64,000 nucleotides of DNA from NCBI RefSeq assembly GCF_017742245.1, contig NZ_JAGHKO010000011.1, forward strand, positions 460,518 to 524,517. Reading direction: 5' to 3'. Source of the stretch: Niastella soli. Its GTDB lineage: Bacteria > Bacteroidota > Bacteroidia > Chitinophagales > Chitinophagaceae. Positions 26,350 through 36,322 of the stretch are shown here, piece after piece. Position 1 is the stretch's first letter. Every line of letters begins with the position of its first letter. The notes below the pieces were generated by a model. That model was given only the letters and a program-made list of their open reading frames with translations. It was not told where the DNA came from and did not search any database. The position numbers were made by a program, and so were the translations under genes.

Positions 26350-28593
26350 TTACTTTGCGTTTATCGCGGCTTTTGTGGCCGGAAAACAATCAATGATATT
26401 GGGTGTTATGCTATTGAAATTAAATGACTGAAGTCGTTTAGTGGTGTATGTTTGCACACCTTGTTGAATGGTGACCAATATATCCACTGGCATTTGTTTA
26501 AATATTTGTGTTGTTGCCTTGCCAGGCCATTGTATCGCAATTTCATCAATGGTGGTTGCCGCGCCTGTGCCTATATGTTGCATGAGTGGGTTGGCGCCAA
26601 AACTTCCGCCTGAATTTACATCCCGATATACCACACGTTTACTGCCATTATCAGTAAAAGATATTTTTATCCGCGCTCCAATTGCTGCCCGGTTGCATTG
26701 GCTTCCTTGCAGGGTAAGTAATAACCGGTGATTGTTGTTTTGACCGGGATTCAGGTACAATGAGTTTTCGTATGCATCCCCTACATAGGCACCCCCCATT
26801 TCAATATAAATATCCTGATCGCCGTCATTGTCCAGGTCAACAAAGGAAACACCATGTCCCTTTTGCAGATTACCAACGCGAGCGGGAATGGTTACATCGG
26901 CAAAGCGCTGGCCCCCCACGTTTTTAAACAGCTTATTCGGAACTAAAGAAGCGTATTGAGGATTGCCGGTGCCCATGTAAAAGTCGAGCCAGCCGTCGTT
27001 GTCGATATCGCCAAAATTGCCGCCCATAGAAAAGGCGATCCTGTTCAATCCCGTGCTTTCCGTTACATCTTCAAACGTTCCATCGTGTTTATTGCGGAAC
27101 AGGAATATATGCCCGGATCTCTGGGGCATATGTAATGCTTCTGCCGCTGCATACCAGGCTAGTGAGCGGGTGAATTCATAACCACTGACCAGGATGTCGA
27201 GATATCCATCATTGTCATAATCCCAGAACCAGGTGGTGAAAGTAGACGTAGTATTTTCAGTCAGTCCTGCTTCCTGCGAAACGTTTGTAAAATGGCAGCT
27301 GCCATTTGTAATGCCTTCATTTTTAAACAGGATCTTTTTCCCGTTTAATGTGGAAAGGAAAAGATCAACATAGCCATCATTGTTATAGTCGCCCGAGGTT
27401 ACGCCTTTTACAAAAGCAGTCATGGCGCAACCGGTTTTGTATGATGATTCGGTAAATGTGCCGTTGCGATTATTAATATAAAATTCGCAGGGGTAGATCT
27501 CACCGGTAGGGCCTGTTTCATTTCCGATATATACATCGAGCCAGCCATCATTGTTAAAATCGGCCCAGGTAGCGGTTTGGGTAGGGTAGAAGGATAATAA
27601 CCCTGCTTCATGAGTAACATCGGTAAAGGTGCCATCGCCATTATTTCTTAATAGCGAATTGGGCTCTTTACCGAATTTCCCTTTCCAGGCTCCCCGCAGC
27701 ACAAAAATATCTTTCCAGCCATCATTGTTGTAGTCGGTTTGCACCATATTCAAGCCTCCGGTAAGTTCTTTTAATCCCGAAGCCGCAGTGGCATCTGTAA
27801 AGGTGCCATTCCGGTTGTTTATGTAATAATGCATCCCTTCCTGTATTCCCCAGCTGCTGGTTACTATATCAACGTAGCCATCATTATTAAAATCATCTAT
27901 AACGCTGCCACCGGCCATGTTTTTTATATTCAGTCCAACCCTGGCAGAAAGGTCCCTGAATGGTTTAATGGGGCAACTACTATCGGCGGCGGGCAGGGTT
28001 AATAAAAATTGTGGCGGCACACCTTGTGGATAGTTGCCGGTAGCCATATACGCTATATTAAGCAGCCACCTTGATTCCAGGTCGCTGTCATCGTATTTCA
28101 GCAAGGTGGTATATAGTTCAATGGCTTTTTCAGCCCCCTGTTTGTTAATGTGTATTCCTTTATTGGCAATGGGATAAATACACGATTCGCCATTGTGATT
28201 ATAAATACAGTTCTTTCTTTCGCCCAGGCGAAGGTAGGCAATGGCCAGGCCTTTCAGGATCAGCTTTCTGTTATCAACCAAATAGGGGGGCAGCCTTTTT
28301 AAAAGATCTTCGAAGATCGGAATGGCTTTATCTTCCTGTCCCAGTTCAAGCAGGGTATTGGCCTTACCAAAGGTTGCGGAAGCCGAATCCGGATAAGAGA
28401 CTGATGCATGTATTAATGAATCGTAGAACGTATACTTTCTATCAGATGCAAACGCATTGCCGGGCGCATTTTCACTGATGGCAACAGTTTTCAGCAGATC
28501 GATCATTTTTTTATTGGGCGAATATTGGTTATTGCAAGAGAAGGCCGGCCATAAAAGTATGGCCAGCCATGCTCGAGGAAAGGCAACGGTCAT
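26350..28593 (-). CDS. FG-GAP/VCBS repeat lipoprotein with ASPIC/UnbV domain (CRTAC1-like)
   Basis: A 747-residue predicted lipoprotein, with lipobox ending at Cys20 (LLWPAFSC). Residues 60-190 look like a helical TPR-type region. Then seven FG-GAP/VCBS units each carry a calcium-loop motif (DFNNDGYVDIV, DYNNDGWKDIF, DFNNDGWLDVY, DYNNDGYVDLF, DYDNDGYLDIL, DIDNDGWLDFY, DLDNDGDQDIY), forming a beta propeller. The end is an ASPIC/UnbV domain (VYRDVNSGGSFGANP, IDEIAIQWPGK). Such proteins are exported and adhesive or scaffold-like; a defined role is lacking. It follows the 28696-29223 gene by about 100 bases on the same strand and may be cotranscribed. Confidence 0.9.
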   Translation of the reverse strand: MTVAFPRAWLAILLWPAFSCNNQYSPNKKMIDLLKTVAISENAPGNAFASDRKYTFYDSLIHASVSYPDSASATFGKANTLLELGQEDKAIPIFEDLLKRLPPYLVDNRKLILKGLAIAYLRLGERKNCIYNHNGESCIYPIANKGIHINKQGAEKAIELYTTLLKYDDSDLESRWLLNIAYMATGNYPQGVPPQFLLTLPAADSSCPIKPFRDLSARVGLNIKNMAGGSVIDDFNNDGYVDIVTSSWGIQEGMHYYINNRNGTFTDATAASGLKELTGGLNMVQTDYNNDGWKDIFVLRGAWKGKFGKEPNSLLRNNGDGTFTDVTHEAGLLSFYPTQTATWADFNNDGWLDVYIGNETGPTGEIYPCEFYINNRNGTFTESSYKTGCAMTAFVKGVTSGDYNNDGYVDLFLSTLNGKKILFKNEGITNGSCHFTNVSQEAGLTENTTSTFTTWFWDYDNDGYLDILVSGYEFTRSLAWYAAAEALHMPQRSGHIFLFRNKHDGTFEDVTESTGLNRIAFSMGGNFGDIDNDGWLDFYMGTGNPQYASLVPNKLFKNVGGQRFADVTIPARVGNLQKGHGVSFVDLDNDGDQDIYIEMGGAYVGDAYENSLYLNPGQNNNHRLLLTLQGSQCNRAAIGARIKISFTDNGSKRVVYRDVNSGGSFGANPLMQHIGTGAATTIDEIAIQWPGKATTQIFKQMPVDILVTIQQGVQTYTTKRLQSFNFNSITPNIIDCFPATKAAINAK

Positions 28594-28695
28594 GGAAGTA
28601 TATATTGAGGCCTGTGATCAATGTACCATTGATCAGGAAGCCGAGTGGATGAATAGGCAGGGGAATTTCCCCACCGGGTTTTCTTTAAATAAGCG

Positions 28696-29223
28696 TTAGC
28701 AGGTTAAACCCTGTGGAGGCTGGAATGGAGCGTTTAAATAGGGCAGTATTAACGGTGGCGTCGGATCTTGTACTGTTTTACCGGCTTCCTTCAGCGGAAA
28801 TGCTATAGTAAGCTGTGTTGCCGGTTGATAGTATTCAATACAGACCGGATTTTTTTTAAGCGCACCGGTGTCTTTGGCGTTAGCGGGTATATCATTTACT
28901 TTGCCTGCATATTCAATGCGTACTGAATTTAACTGGGTCTTGTTTTTATTTGGCAGGCAAAGCAGATAAAGGGTATCGTTGTGGACCTTTCTTTTTACGT
29001 AGCTATAGAACACACCATTCACCTCTGCTTCTCCATCTATTCGTTCATAATCATTCCAGTTGGTAAGATAAGGTGTATGTAATGCGATCTTTACTTCAAT
29101 GAGCTCGTTGTCATGGTACTCGTGGTTATCGAGCTGTAGCGTTAGTTGTTTGTTGGACTGCTGCATGTAATAGTCAAATAGCAGCGTATATCCTGTAAGG
29201 TTAAAGAGATGTACTGCAAGCAA
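28696..29223 (-). CDS. Conserved-looking hypothetical protein with N-terminal membrane anchor
   Basis: About 175 residues, not assigned. After a hydrophobic N terminus (HLFNLTGYTLLFDYYMQQ) comes a soluble domain rich in beta strands, with DNHEYHDNELIEVKIALH, a repeated YL pattern and a Pro-rich end (DPTPPLILPYLNAPFQPPQ). Start problem: no ATG is available. The frame from the TTG at 29223 cuts the hydrophobic segment, and the frame stays open and hydrophobic upstream (LKQCLAILLL) to a stop at 29272-29274. The real start is therefore likely a non-ATG codon in 29224-29271. It lies just upstream of the FG-GAP lipoprotein gene, suggesting a two-gene unit in the envelope. Confidence 0.6.
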   Translation of the reverse strand: MLAVHLFNLTGYTLLFDYYMQQSNKQLTLQLDNHEYHDNELIEVKIALHTPYLTNWNDYERIDGEAEVNGVFYSYVKRKVHNDTLYLLCLPNKNKTQLNSVRIEYAGKVNDIPANAKDTGALKKNPVCIEYYQPATQLTIAFPLKEAGKTVQDPTPPLILPYLNAPFQPPQGLTC

Positions 29224-29606
29224 TAATATGGCCAGGCACTGTTTCAGCGGTAAAGCGAAAATTTCCTGAATTTACTTAAAATCGGGCAAAGGGTCACGCA
29301 TATTTTTAATTGTAATTCCTTTATGCGGTTATGCATCTATGAAATGCAGCAAGTGATGTAGATGAGAAATGTTTACTTGCCAAAAATTTAAAATTTGTGT
29401 GTACAATTTTCCTCAGTAAATTCATGGAGAATTGCATTTCTTCCTGATCCGGCCATTTGCGTTGCAGATCCCTGACGCTGTAGTACCAGTCGCAAAAACT
29501 TTGAAACATTACATGTTGCTTACGATTGTTTGTCTCTGATCCTGTCTCTTGCGAGGCTCCGGTGAGCCTATGCGCTATTGAATATGGCCAAAAAAAACCA
29601 ACCATA

Positions 29607-30389
29607 ATGAGCATTCAATCAAAGACTATTTTATTTGTAACAGGCTGTTTTGTTAGTTACAAATGCTGGGACGACTGGGTCAATTTCTTTGAAAGTAAAG
29701 GTTATACGGCCCTGGCGCCGGCCTGGCCTTTGAAAGAGGGGGCTCCCGACCTGTTACGAAGCCAACACCCGGATTCTCCTATTGCCACACTGCGAATGAA
29801 TACGGTGTTGAATAACTACATCGAGATTGCCAAGCAGTTGCCTGAAAAGCCAATTATTATCGGTCATTCGTTTGGCGGATTAATGACACAGATCCTGATC
29901 AATCGCGGTTATGGGGCATTAGGTGTGGCCATTCATCCCGTTCCGCCCCAGGGCGTTATTCCATTGGAATTGTCATTTTATAAAGCCGGAACGGGCTCGC
30001 TGGGTTTATTCACTTCTACCAAAAAAGATTACCTGATGTCGTTCAAAACCTGGCAATATGCCTTTACGAACGGTATGCCGGAGGCAGTGCAACGGGCGGA
30101 ATATGATAAGTTTGTGGTGCCGGAATCAAAGCTGCTCGCCCGGGATGGACTAACAAGCGCTGCTAAAGTAGATTTCAGTAAACCTCATGCGCCTTTGCTC
30201 ATTGTTTCCAGTCCTGCCGATAACATCATTCCGGCTTCCCTCAATAAACGCAATTTTAAACGCTATAAACAAAATAATGGATCGATAACGGAATACCTGG
30301 AAGTGCCGGGTCGAAACCACCATGTTTTAGGATTATCTACCTGGAAAGAGGATGCGCAACAGATCCTGGAATGGATACAGAAGCAATAA
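29607..30389 (+). CDS. Alpha/beta hydrolase
   Basis: A 260-residue alpha/beta hydrolase fold protein. The nucleophile elbow IIGHSFGGLMTQ gives Ser88, and the catalytic His is in GRNHHVLG near residue 238; the Asp is probably in VSSPADNIIPASL. An oxyanion segment FVTGCFVSYKCWDDW follows strand 1. No signal peptide, so cytoplasmic. Substrate unknown; esterase or lipase-like members of this kind are annotated broadly. ATG 29607 chosen because it starts directly before the first strand; an upstream frame to 29526 is unlikely. It is followed after 89 bases by a lipoprotein gene on the same strand. Confidence 0.9.
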   Translation: MSIQSKTILFVTGCFVSYKCWDDWVNFFESKGYTALAPAWPLKEGAPDLLRSQHPDSPIATLRMNTVLNNYIEIAKQLPEKPIIIGHSFGGLMTQILINRGYGALGVAIHPVPPQGVIPLELSFYKAGTGSLGLFTSTKKDYLMSFKTWQYAFTNGMPEAVQRAEYDKFVVPESKLLARDGLTSAAKVDFSKPHAPLLIVSSPADNIIPASLNKRNFKRYKQNNGSITEYLEVPGRNHHVLGLSTWKEDAQQILEWIQKQ

Positions 30390-30478
30390 TGGTGTTCATT
30401 TGTGCCTTAATACTTACGGGTATGGAGGCGTTTTTTTTGGCTGCAAACAGTATCTTGCAGTACCAAAAACCATTTATC

Positions 30479-31483
30479 ATGAACCGCTATTTATTAATTT
30501 TTTCGGGGGTAATTTCCCTGCTATTGTTTTCATGCCATAAGATCGATCTTGGCAATAACGATAACATTAATGATGCTACGAAGATCAAAGCCAGTTTGTT
30601 TACGCCTGTACGAAGTTGGTTTAAATTAAGATCGATAGCAGGCACCTCTAAATACGCGAGAAGTAGTACTATTTATAAGGACAGTGCCGATATCGCCATT
30701 GATTCTGTAAATAATAAAATAGTAATTAAGCGTTATTACGGCACAAATTATTCTGATAGTGCTACAGAAACCTATTCCTATAACAGCGATTACCAGCTTA
30801 CTCTGTATGAGTGCACCAAGAATTATGACCAGTTATACATCAGTCGCATGGAGTTTCAGCGCGATTCCATCGGACAGGTTACCAAAGTGGTTTCCGGTTA
30901 CCAAAACAGCCTGATAGCTACCAGTGAAGGCCCGGTTACCTATGTTAAACGCGGCGATACTACGTTTATCACTTATCTTGATTCTGCCAAAAAGCACCTT
31001 CAGAGTTATTACGATGGACAGGATTTTTACACGGTGGCATTATTGAATGGGAAGTTGATCGCCAGAACAGATTTTCCAATTTATAACAAGCAATCGGATA
31101 CCTCCCAGTTTAAGTATGAATACGACGGGGCAGGTAACCTGGTCACTTATACCCAGCAATACGGTATTTCAACCCCAACCGTATATACTTATCAACGGGG
31201 AAGTCAGGCAGCCCAGGATTTGCAGAAATTTGTTGACCAATGGACCGGTGATCTTTTCTGGTTTACCCGTGCCAAATTCTTTTTCCCACTACAGGAGATC
31301 GGATATGATAATTCTATATTAGGAAATGTGGTACAATCTATCCAGAAGAACACGGCGACCATCACTTTTACCAATGCGTTTGATACCAATGGAAACCTGA
31401 TTTCCACTTCGTACACAGAGCCGCCACCTTACAGTGCGCTTGGTGCACCCACAAAAACTGAAAAATACAGGTATTGGCCGTAA
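30479..31483 (+). CDS. Hypothetical lipoprotein
   Basis: A 334-residue protein with a lipoprotein signal, MNRYLLIFSGVISLLLFSC (Cys19). The mature part is rich in Tyr, Ser, Asp and alternating polar/hydrophobic residues, with repeated YxY motifs such as ETYSYNSDYQLTLYE and FKYEYDGAGNLVTY. These look like YD/RHS-like or DUF4595-like beta repeats found in Bacteroidota surface lipoproteins, so an extended beta structure is inferred. No enzyme motif. The longer frame from 30371 overlaps the hydrolase gene and lacks the signal at its start, so I rejected it. A terminator follows. Confidence 0.75.
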   Translation: MNRYLLIFSGVISLLLFSCHKIDLGNNDNINDATKIKASLFTPVRSWFKLRSIAGTSKYARSSTIYKDSADIAIDSVNNKIVIKRYYGTNYSDSATETYSYNSDYQLTLYECTKNYDQLYISRMEFQRDSIGQVTKVVSGYQNSLIATSEGPVTYVKRGDTTFITYLDSAKKHLQSYYDGQDFYTVALLNGKLIARTDFPIYNKQSDTSQFKYEYDGAGNLVTYTQQYGISTPTVYTYQRGSQAAQDLQKFVDQWTGDLFWFTRAKFFFPLQEIGYDNSILGNVVQSIQKNTATITFTNAFDTNGNLISTSYTEPPPYSALGAPTKTEKYRYWP

Positions 31484-31532
31484 AAGCCGGTAGCCAGTGT
31501 TTCTACAGCTACTTGCGTTTTTCTGCATACCC

Positions 31533-31568
31533 GTTTCCTCCCTTAAAAAAGGAGGAAACTTTGTTTTA
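31533..31568 (+). terminator. Rho-independent terminator
   Basis: Arms GTTTCCTCC and GGAGGAAAC around CTTAAAAAA, then TTTGTTTT. Confidence 0.85.
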
Positions 31569-31659
31569 TAAGGGTAAACCTGGCAACTTATTAGCCTGGC
31601 AACACATTCCCTCCCCCGAATGATGTACCTTGCAAAGTGAAACTATTGAGGATTCCCCT

Positions 31660-34482
31660 ATGACAAAGGAAAAGCAAGTACAAGAGGCCCTGGCAGCCCA
31701 GTTTCCAGCAGACAGATTGAAAACCCGTCCCATAGACCTGCATGCCTATTCGTCTGATGCCAGTTTTTATACGCTGGTACCCAAGGCGGTTGTATTTCCA
31801 GTGAATATTGAAGAAGTGCAGTTGCTTTTTAAACTGGCCAAACAGCACCAGACCTCGCTTACTTTTCGTACCGGCGGTACCAGTTTATCGGGGCAGTCGG
31901 TTACTGAGGGGATCATGGTTGATCTGTCGCGCAACTGGCCACTGATCAAAGCCGAGCAACAGGGGGGCGCTGTACGTGTGCAACCGGGGATTACCGGCAG
32001 TCGTGTGAACCATTTCCTGAAACAATATAAAAAGAAGATAGGGCCAGACCCCGCTTCCATCAATGCCGCCATGATGGGGGGCATTTTGTCGAACAACTCC
32101 AGCGGTATGTGTTGCGGGGTGGTCAATAATAGTTATCATACGCTGAAGCATGTGAAATTTGTACTTCCAAATGGGGAGGTGTTTGATACTGAGAACAAGG
32201 ATGATTATAAAAGATTTGAAACTACTCAGGCTGAGCTGTCAGCGGGCATTTTGCAGCTGGCCCAACGCATAAAGGACAATCCGGTTTTAACTACAAAGAT
32301 CAGGGATAAGTACAAGCTCAAAAATACGGTTGGTTACAGCATCAATGCTTTTCTCGATTATGAGCATCCGCTTGACATCCTGGCGCATTTGCTGATAGGA
32401 GCCGAGGGTACCCTGGCTTTTATAGCCGAGGCGGTGTTGAACACCATTTCTGATAAACCTTATAAATGTACCGGCCTATTGTTCTTTGATTCCCCTGTAA
32501 CAGCCTGTAAGGCCATTCCGGCATTGCGGGAAAGCGATGCCGAAGCCCTGGAGTTTATGGACCGGGCCGCCATTCATTCCATTGAAGACCAGGCAGGGGC
32601 GCCGGCTTTTCTAAAAGCATTACCGGAAAACAGCGCAGGCATCCTGTGCGAATACCAGTCAGACTCCGCGGCAGGATTACAGGAAAAATTAACCCGGGCC
32701 GGCCAGTTCCTGAATTCGCTGCCCATTATTTATAAAACGGAATTTACTACCGACGAATATTTACAGGCCAGTTACTGGAAGCTGCGCAAGGGCATGTACC
32801 CTTCTGTGGCAGCGGTACGGCAAAAAGGTACGTCGGCGATGCTGGAAGATATAGCCGTTCCGGTACAACACCTGGGCGATTGCGTGGAAGACCTGCAAAA
32901 GCTGTTTATTAAATATAAGTATTACGATGCCATTATATTCGGTCATGCCAAGGAGGGCAACCTGCACTTCCTGGTAACGCAATCGATAGATACACCAGAA
33001 GAAGTAGCCGTATTCGGCGCTTTTAATGATGAATTGGCTGAACTGGTCATCAAAAAATACAACGGGGCCTTAAAGGCGGAGCATGGTACGGGCCGTCAAA
33101 TTGCGCCCTATGTGGAAACGGAGTGGGGTACGGAAGGGTATGCTGTTATGAAGGAGTTGAAAGCCCTGGTTGATCCGGATAATATCATGAACCCGGGGGT
33201 TATCATAAACCCGGATAGTACTTGTCATTTAAAAAACCTGAAGCCGCTGCCCGTGGTGGAAGAGGAAGTAGATAAATGTGTAGAGTGCGGATATTGCGAA
33301 CATAAGTGTCCCAGCCGGAACTTTACCCTTACGCCCCGGCAACGCATTGTGTTACGCCGGTCTTTATCCCGTTTGGAAAAGGCGGGCGATATGGTTACCT
33401 ACAATAGTATATTGAAAGACTATGCCTACGATGGGCTGGATACCTGTGCTGTGGATGGCATGTGTGCAACCGAATGCCCGGTATCAATAAATACCGGTGA
33501 GCTGGTTAAACGGTTGCGGAAAGAAAATCATTCGAAAAACGGCAATGCCATTGCCCTGCAGGTGGCCAAAAATTTTGGATTGGTTGAACGGCTTATTAAA
33601 ACCGGTTTACGCAGCGGCCGCCTGGTGAACAGTGTGTTTGGCAAAAATGCCATGTTTAAATTAACGAGCGGGATGCGAAAAATAGCCCCTGCTTTTCCAT
33701 TATGGCCACAACAGTTAACGGCGCCTTTAACAGTTAAACCACAAATACCTGAGCAGGCCGAAGTGGTCTATTTTGTTTCCTGCATCAGCCGTACCATGGG
33801 CCGCGATATAGAGAAAAAAGAATCCATTGTGGATGTTTGCCGCCGTCTGGCTGAAAAAGCCAATGTGCGCTTATTGATCCCTTCCAATCTTACAGGTACC
33901 TGCTGCGCCCAGCCATTTTCTTCCAAAGGATTCACCCCCGCATACAAGGTGCTGGTAAACAAAACCATTGATACCTTGTGGGAGTGGAGCCAAAGCGGAA
34001 GCCTGCCTGTTGTGCTCGATATCACTTCCTGTACACAATCGTTACAAACCTGCCGGCCGTATTTGACATCTGAGAACCAACAGCGGTTCGACCGGTTAAA
34101 AATTATTGATAGCCTTCAATTTGCCACAGATATATTATTGCCCCGTTTAACTATTACCAAAAAGAAAAGCAAGGCCGTATTTCATCCGGTATGTTCATTG
34201 CACAAGATGAACCTGAACAAAAACCTTTTACAGCTGGCAGCCCAAACCGTTGAAGAGCCTGTTATTCCCAATACTGCGGGCTGTTGTGGGATGGCTGGTG
34301 ATCGTGGGTTTTATTATCCGGGTTTAACCGCAGCTGCCACTCGTGCTGAAGTAGAAGAGGTAAACAATACCCATTGCAATGATTGTTACTCAACGGCCAA
34401 AACTTGTGAAATGGCTCTGGCCGAATCATCGGGCAAGAACTATCGTTCGGTATTGTACTTACTGGATGAAGTAACACAATGA
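31660..34482 (+). CDS. FAD-binding and 4Fe-4S dehydrogenase (GlcD-GlcF/D-lactate dehydrogenase type)
   Basis: A 940-residue fusion flavoprotein. Residues 40-200 form the PCMH-type FAD domain (FRTGGTSLSGQSVTEG, GGILSNNSSGMCCG). Residues 230-510 are the FAD-oxidase C domain (IFGHAKEGNLHFLV and KAEHGTGRQIAPYVE). Then two ferredoxin-like clusters, CVECGYCEHKCPS and CAVDGMCATECPV. The end has the cysteine-rich CCG region (TCCAQPFSSKG, CTQSLQTC, NTAGCCGMAGDRGFYYPG). This is the architecture of membrane-associated D-lactate or D-2-hydroxyacid dehydrogenases that pass electrons to quinone. Start at 31660 (MTKEKQVQ) fits the family; 31630 would add 10 residues. Monocistronic. Confidence 0.93.
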   Translation: MTKEKQVQEALAAQFPADRLKTRPIDLHAYSSDASFYTLVPKAVVFPVNIEEVQLLFKLAKQHQTSLTFRTGGTSLSGQSVTEGIMVDLSRNWPLIKAEQQGGAVRVQPGITGSRVNHFLKQYKKKIGPDPASINAAMMGGILSNNSSGMCCGVVNNSYHTLKHVKFVLPNGEVFDTENKDDYKRFETTQAELSAGILQLAQRIKDNPVLTTKIRDKYKLKNTVGYSINAFLDYEHPLDILAHLLIGAEGTLAFIAEAVLNTISDKPYKCTGLLFFDSPVTACKAIPALRESDAEALEFMDRAAIHSIEDQAGAPAFLKALPENSAGILCEYQSDSAAGLQEKLTRAGQFLNSLPIIYKTEFTTDEYLQASYWKLRKGMYPSVAAVRQKGTSAMLEDIAVPVQHLGDCVEDLQKLFIKYKYYDAIIFGHAKEGNLHFLVTQSIDTPEEVAVFGAFNDELAELVIKKYNGALKAEHGTGRQIAPYVETEWGTEGYAVMKELKALVDPDNIMNPGVIINPDSTCHLKNLKPLPVVEEEVDKCVECGYCEHKCPSRNFTLTPRQRIVLRRSLSRLEKAGDMVTYNSILKDYAYDGLDTCAVDGMCATECPVSINTGELVKRLRKENHSKNGNAIALQVAKNFGLVERLIKTGLRSGRLVNSVFGKNAMFKLTSGMRKIAPAFPLWPQQLTAPLTVKPQIPEQAEVVYFVSCISRTMGRDIEKKESIVDVCRRLAEKANVRLLIPSNLTGTCCAQPFSSKGFTPAYKVLVNKTIDTLWEWSQSGSLPVVLDITSCTQSLQTCRPYLTSENQQRFDRLKIIDSLQFATDILLPRLTITKKKSKAVFHPVCSLHKMNLNKNLLQLAAQTVEEPVIPNTAGCCGMAGDRGFYYPGLTAAATRAEVEEVNNTHCNDCYSTAKTCEMALAESSGKNYRSVLYLLDEVTQ

Positions 34483-35014
34483 TGCTGATCAACTAATAAA
34501 GACGGCTACAACGTATTCGCATTTTTTTTTCAAAAAAACCTGATGGAACAGGATGAAAAAATAATGGAATAGTGCAACTTTGCGCATTCCCACCGTGTCT
34601 TACCTGGAAACAATAATCCAAAAACAGTTAATTTATAGTACTGTTATTCGCCTGATGAATTCATAAAAAAAATTTATGAGGACCATATGGGCAATGTACA
34701 AAATACGTTATCTTTAAGTACATAGTACCATCCGGTATAAACTTGTTAGTAGTAACCCGATCCTTTGCAGGTTAATTAAATATCACTTTCAACACTGTTT
34801 TAATAACATTACAGTGGACCATAGGGAAAAGCAATCTCTCCGTAATTTTTGAAACAAGAACTCCGTAACGTTAGCTCTTACCACCTTATCTTATCCTTGC
34901 CCGTTTTAGTTAGCGCAAATTGTTCCTTAGAAGACTTAGGCCTACCAGGTCAATGACTATGCCTGCCATGCATAGAAAACAGCTATTGCTCATTTTTTAA
35001 AACCCGACCAAAAC
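34483..35014. other. Intergenic, nothing recognised
   Basis: A 530-bp AT-rich region upstream of the REC-Crp regulator. No recognisable protein, strong hairpin or exact promoter consensus seen. It is long for this window and may hold a regulatory region or small RNA. Confidence 0.45.
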
Positions 35015-36076
35015 ATGAAGAAGATTCTTGTTATTGAAAACAATGCCGGGATCAGGGAAAATATTGCAGAGATCCTGGAGTTAGCTAATTACAATGTTTT
35101 TACTGCTGCAGATGGAAAAACAGGAATTGAAATTGCGTTGCATCAAAAGCCCGATCTTATTTTATGCGATGTATTGATGCCGCAATTGGATGGTTATGGC
35201 GTGCTGCATTTGATTCACAAAAATCCCACCATTCGAAACACTCCATTTATTTTTATGTCGGCCATTGCCGATCGGGCGGAAATGCGAAAGGGTATGGAAC
35301 TCGGCGCAGACGATTACATCATTAAGCCTTTTGAGAAGACCGAGCTGTTACAGGCAATAGAATGTCGTTTAAAGCGTGCTGAATGGTTTAAACAGGAGTT
35401 TGTGGCCCGTGAGGTGCCTGTAAATGGCAACGGCCATCCTTTGCACGATATTCCCAAAAACGGTAATGATAGAGATATCCTTTGCCTGTTGAGTGATAAC
35501 CGGGATGTTTGCAAGTATAAACGCAAACAGATCATTTATGTGGAAGGGAATCGTCCGGCGCGACTATATTATATAAAGAAGGGTAAAGTAAAAACATATA
35601 AGACCAATGAAGAAGGGAAGGAGTTGATCGTTGGTATTTATGGGGAAGGCGACTTTTTAGGTTATGTGGCCCTGCTTGAAGGAACGGTTTACAAAGAAAG
35701 GGCTGAAACTATGGAAAATACCGAACTGGCCATTATTCCCAAAGATGAATTTGATGGTTTAATGAATACCCGGCGCGAAATGGTAGTACGTTTTATGACC
35801 ATGATGGCCCGCAACATTACCGAAAAAGAACAATTGTTACTGGGACTGGCCTATAACTCCCTGCGTAAAAAGGTGGCGGATGCGCTGATCACTGTAAACA
35901 GGAAATACAAAACCTCCATAAACATAAGTCGCGAAAATCTGGCGGCCATTGCCGGAACGGCTACCGCATCCATGATCCGAACGCTCAGTGAATTTAAAAG
36001 CGAAAAACTGATCGATATCCACGATGGCGCCATTACCATATTAAATGAAAAAGAACTGGAAAATTTGTTGAACTGA
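35015..36076 (+). CDS. REC-Crp fusion transcriptional regulator
   Basis: A 353-residue protein that joins a receiver domain to a Crp/Fnr-type regulator. The receiver (residues 1-120) has IENNAGIRENIAEIL, the phosphoacceptor Asp52 in LILCDVLMPQLDG and the Lys in DDYIIKPFEK. A cNMP-binding-like beta roll (about 150-265, GEGDFLGYVALLEGTVYKER) follows, then a dimer helix and Crp-type winged helix (SRENLAAIAGTATASMIRTL). The Arg expected for cAMP contact in the phosphate cassette is not evident, so the ligand may be absent or different. It would be controlled by phosphorylation and by a sensory roll. No kinase gene is next to it. Confidence 0.93.
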   Translation: MKKILVIENNAGIRENIAEILELANYNVFTAADGKTGIEIALHQKPDLILCDVLMPQLDGYGVLHLIHKNPTIRNTPFIFMSAIADRAEMRKGMELGADDYIIKPFEKTELLQAIECRLKRAEWFKQEFVAREVPVNGNGHPLHDIPKNGNDRDILCLLSDNRDVCKYKRKQIIYVEGNRPARLYYIKKGKVKTYKTNEEGKELIVGIYGEGDFLGYVALLEGTVYKERAETMENTELAIIPKDEFDGLMNTRREMVVRFMTMMARNITEKEQLLLGLAYNSLRKKVADALITVNRKYKTSINISRENLAAIAGTATASMIRTLSEFKSEKLIDIHDGAITILNEKELENLLN

Positions 36077-36117
36077 TGATGTAAAATACAAAGTTACCAG
36101 AACTTATTAAATAAATT

Positions 36118-36167
36118 AAAAAGCAAATGCCTCTCTTCGGTTAACCGGGGAGAGGCATTTGCTTTTA
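36118..36167 (+). terminator. Strong terminator hairpin
   Basis: Arms AAAAGCAAATGCCTCTC and GAGAGGCATTTGCTTTT with a 14-base loop. A-run before and T-run after let it work in both directions; it ends the REC-Crp transcript. Confidence 0.88.
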
Positions 36168-36187
36168 TAACGATCATCAATAGGCAT

Positions 36188-36216
36188 AAAAAAAGCTCCG
36201 ATAGACATCGGAGCTT
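36188..36216 (-). terminator. Rho-independent terminator of the lipid kinase gene
   Basis: Minus strand: AAGCTCCGAT-loop-ATCGGAGCTT followed by seven T; it lies about 105 bases after the lipid kinase stop. Confidence 0.85.
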
Positions 36217-36322
36217 AGTCTCTGATTTTTAAATATCCTATGAAAAACCCGTAATGCGAATGTATAACAGGTTCGTATAGTTTTTAGTGATGGTGGTCAC
36301 AAATTTTTATGATTGTTGCCAG

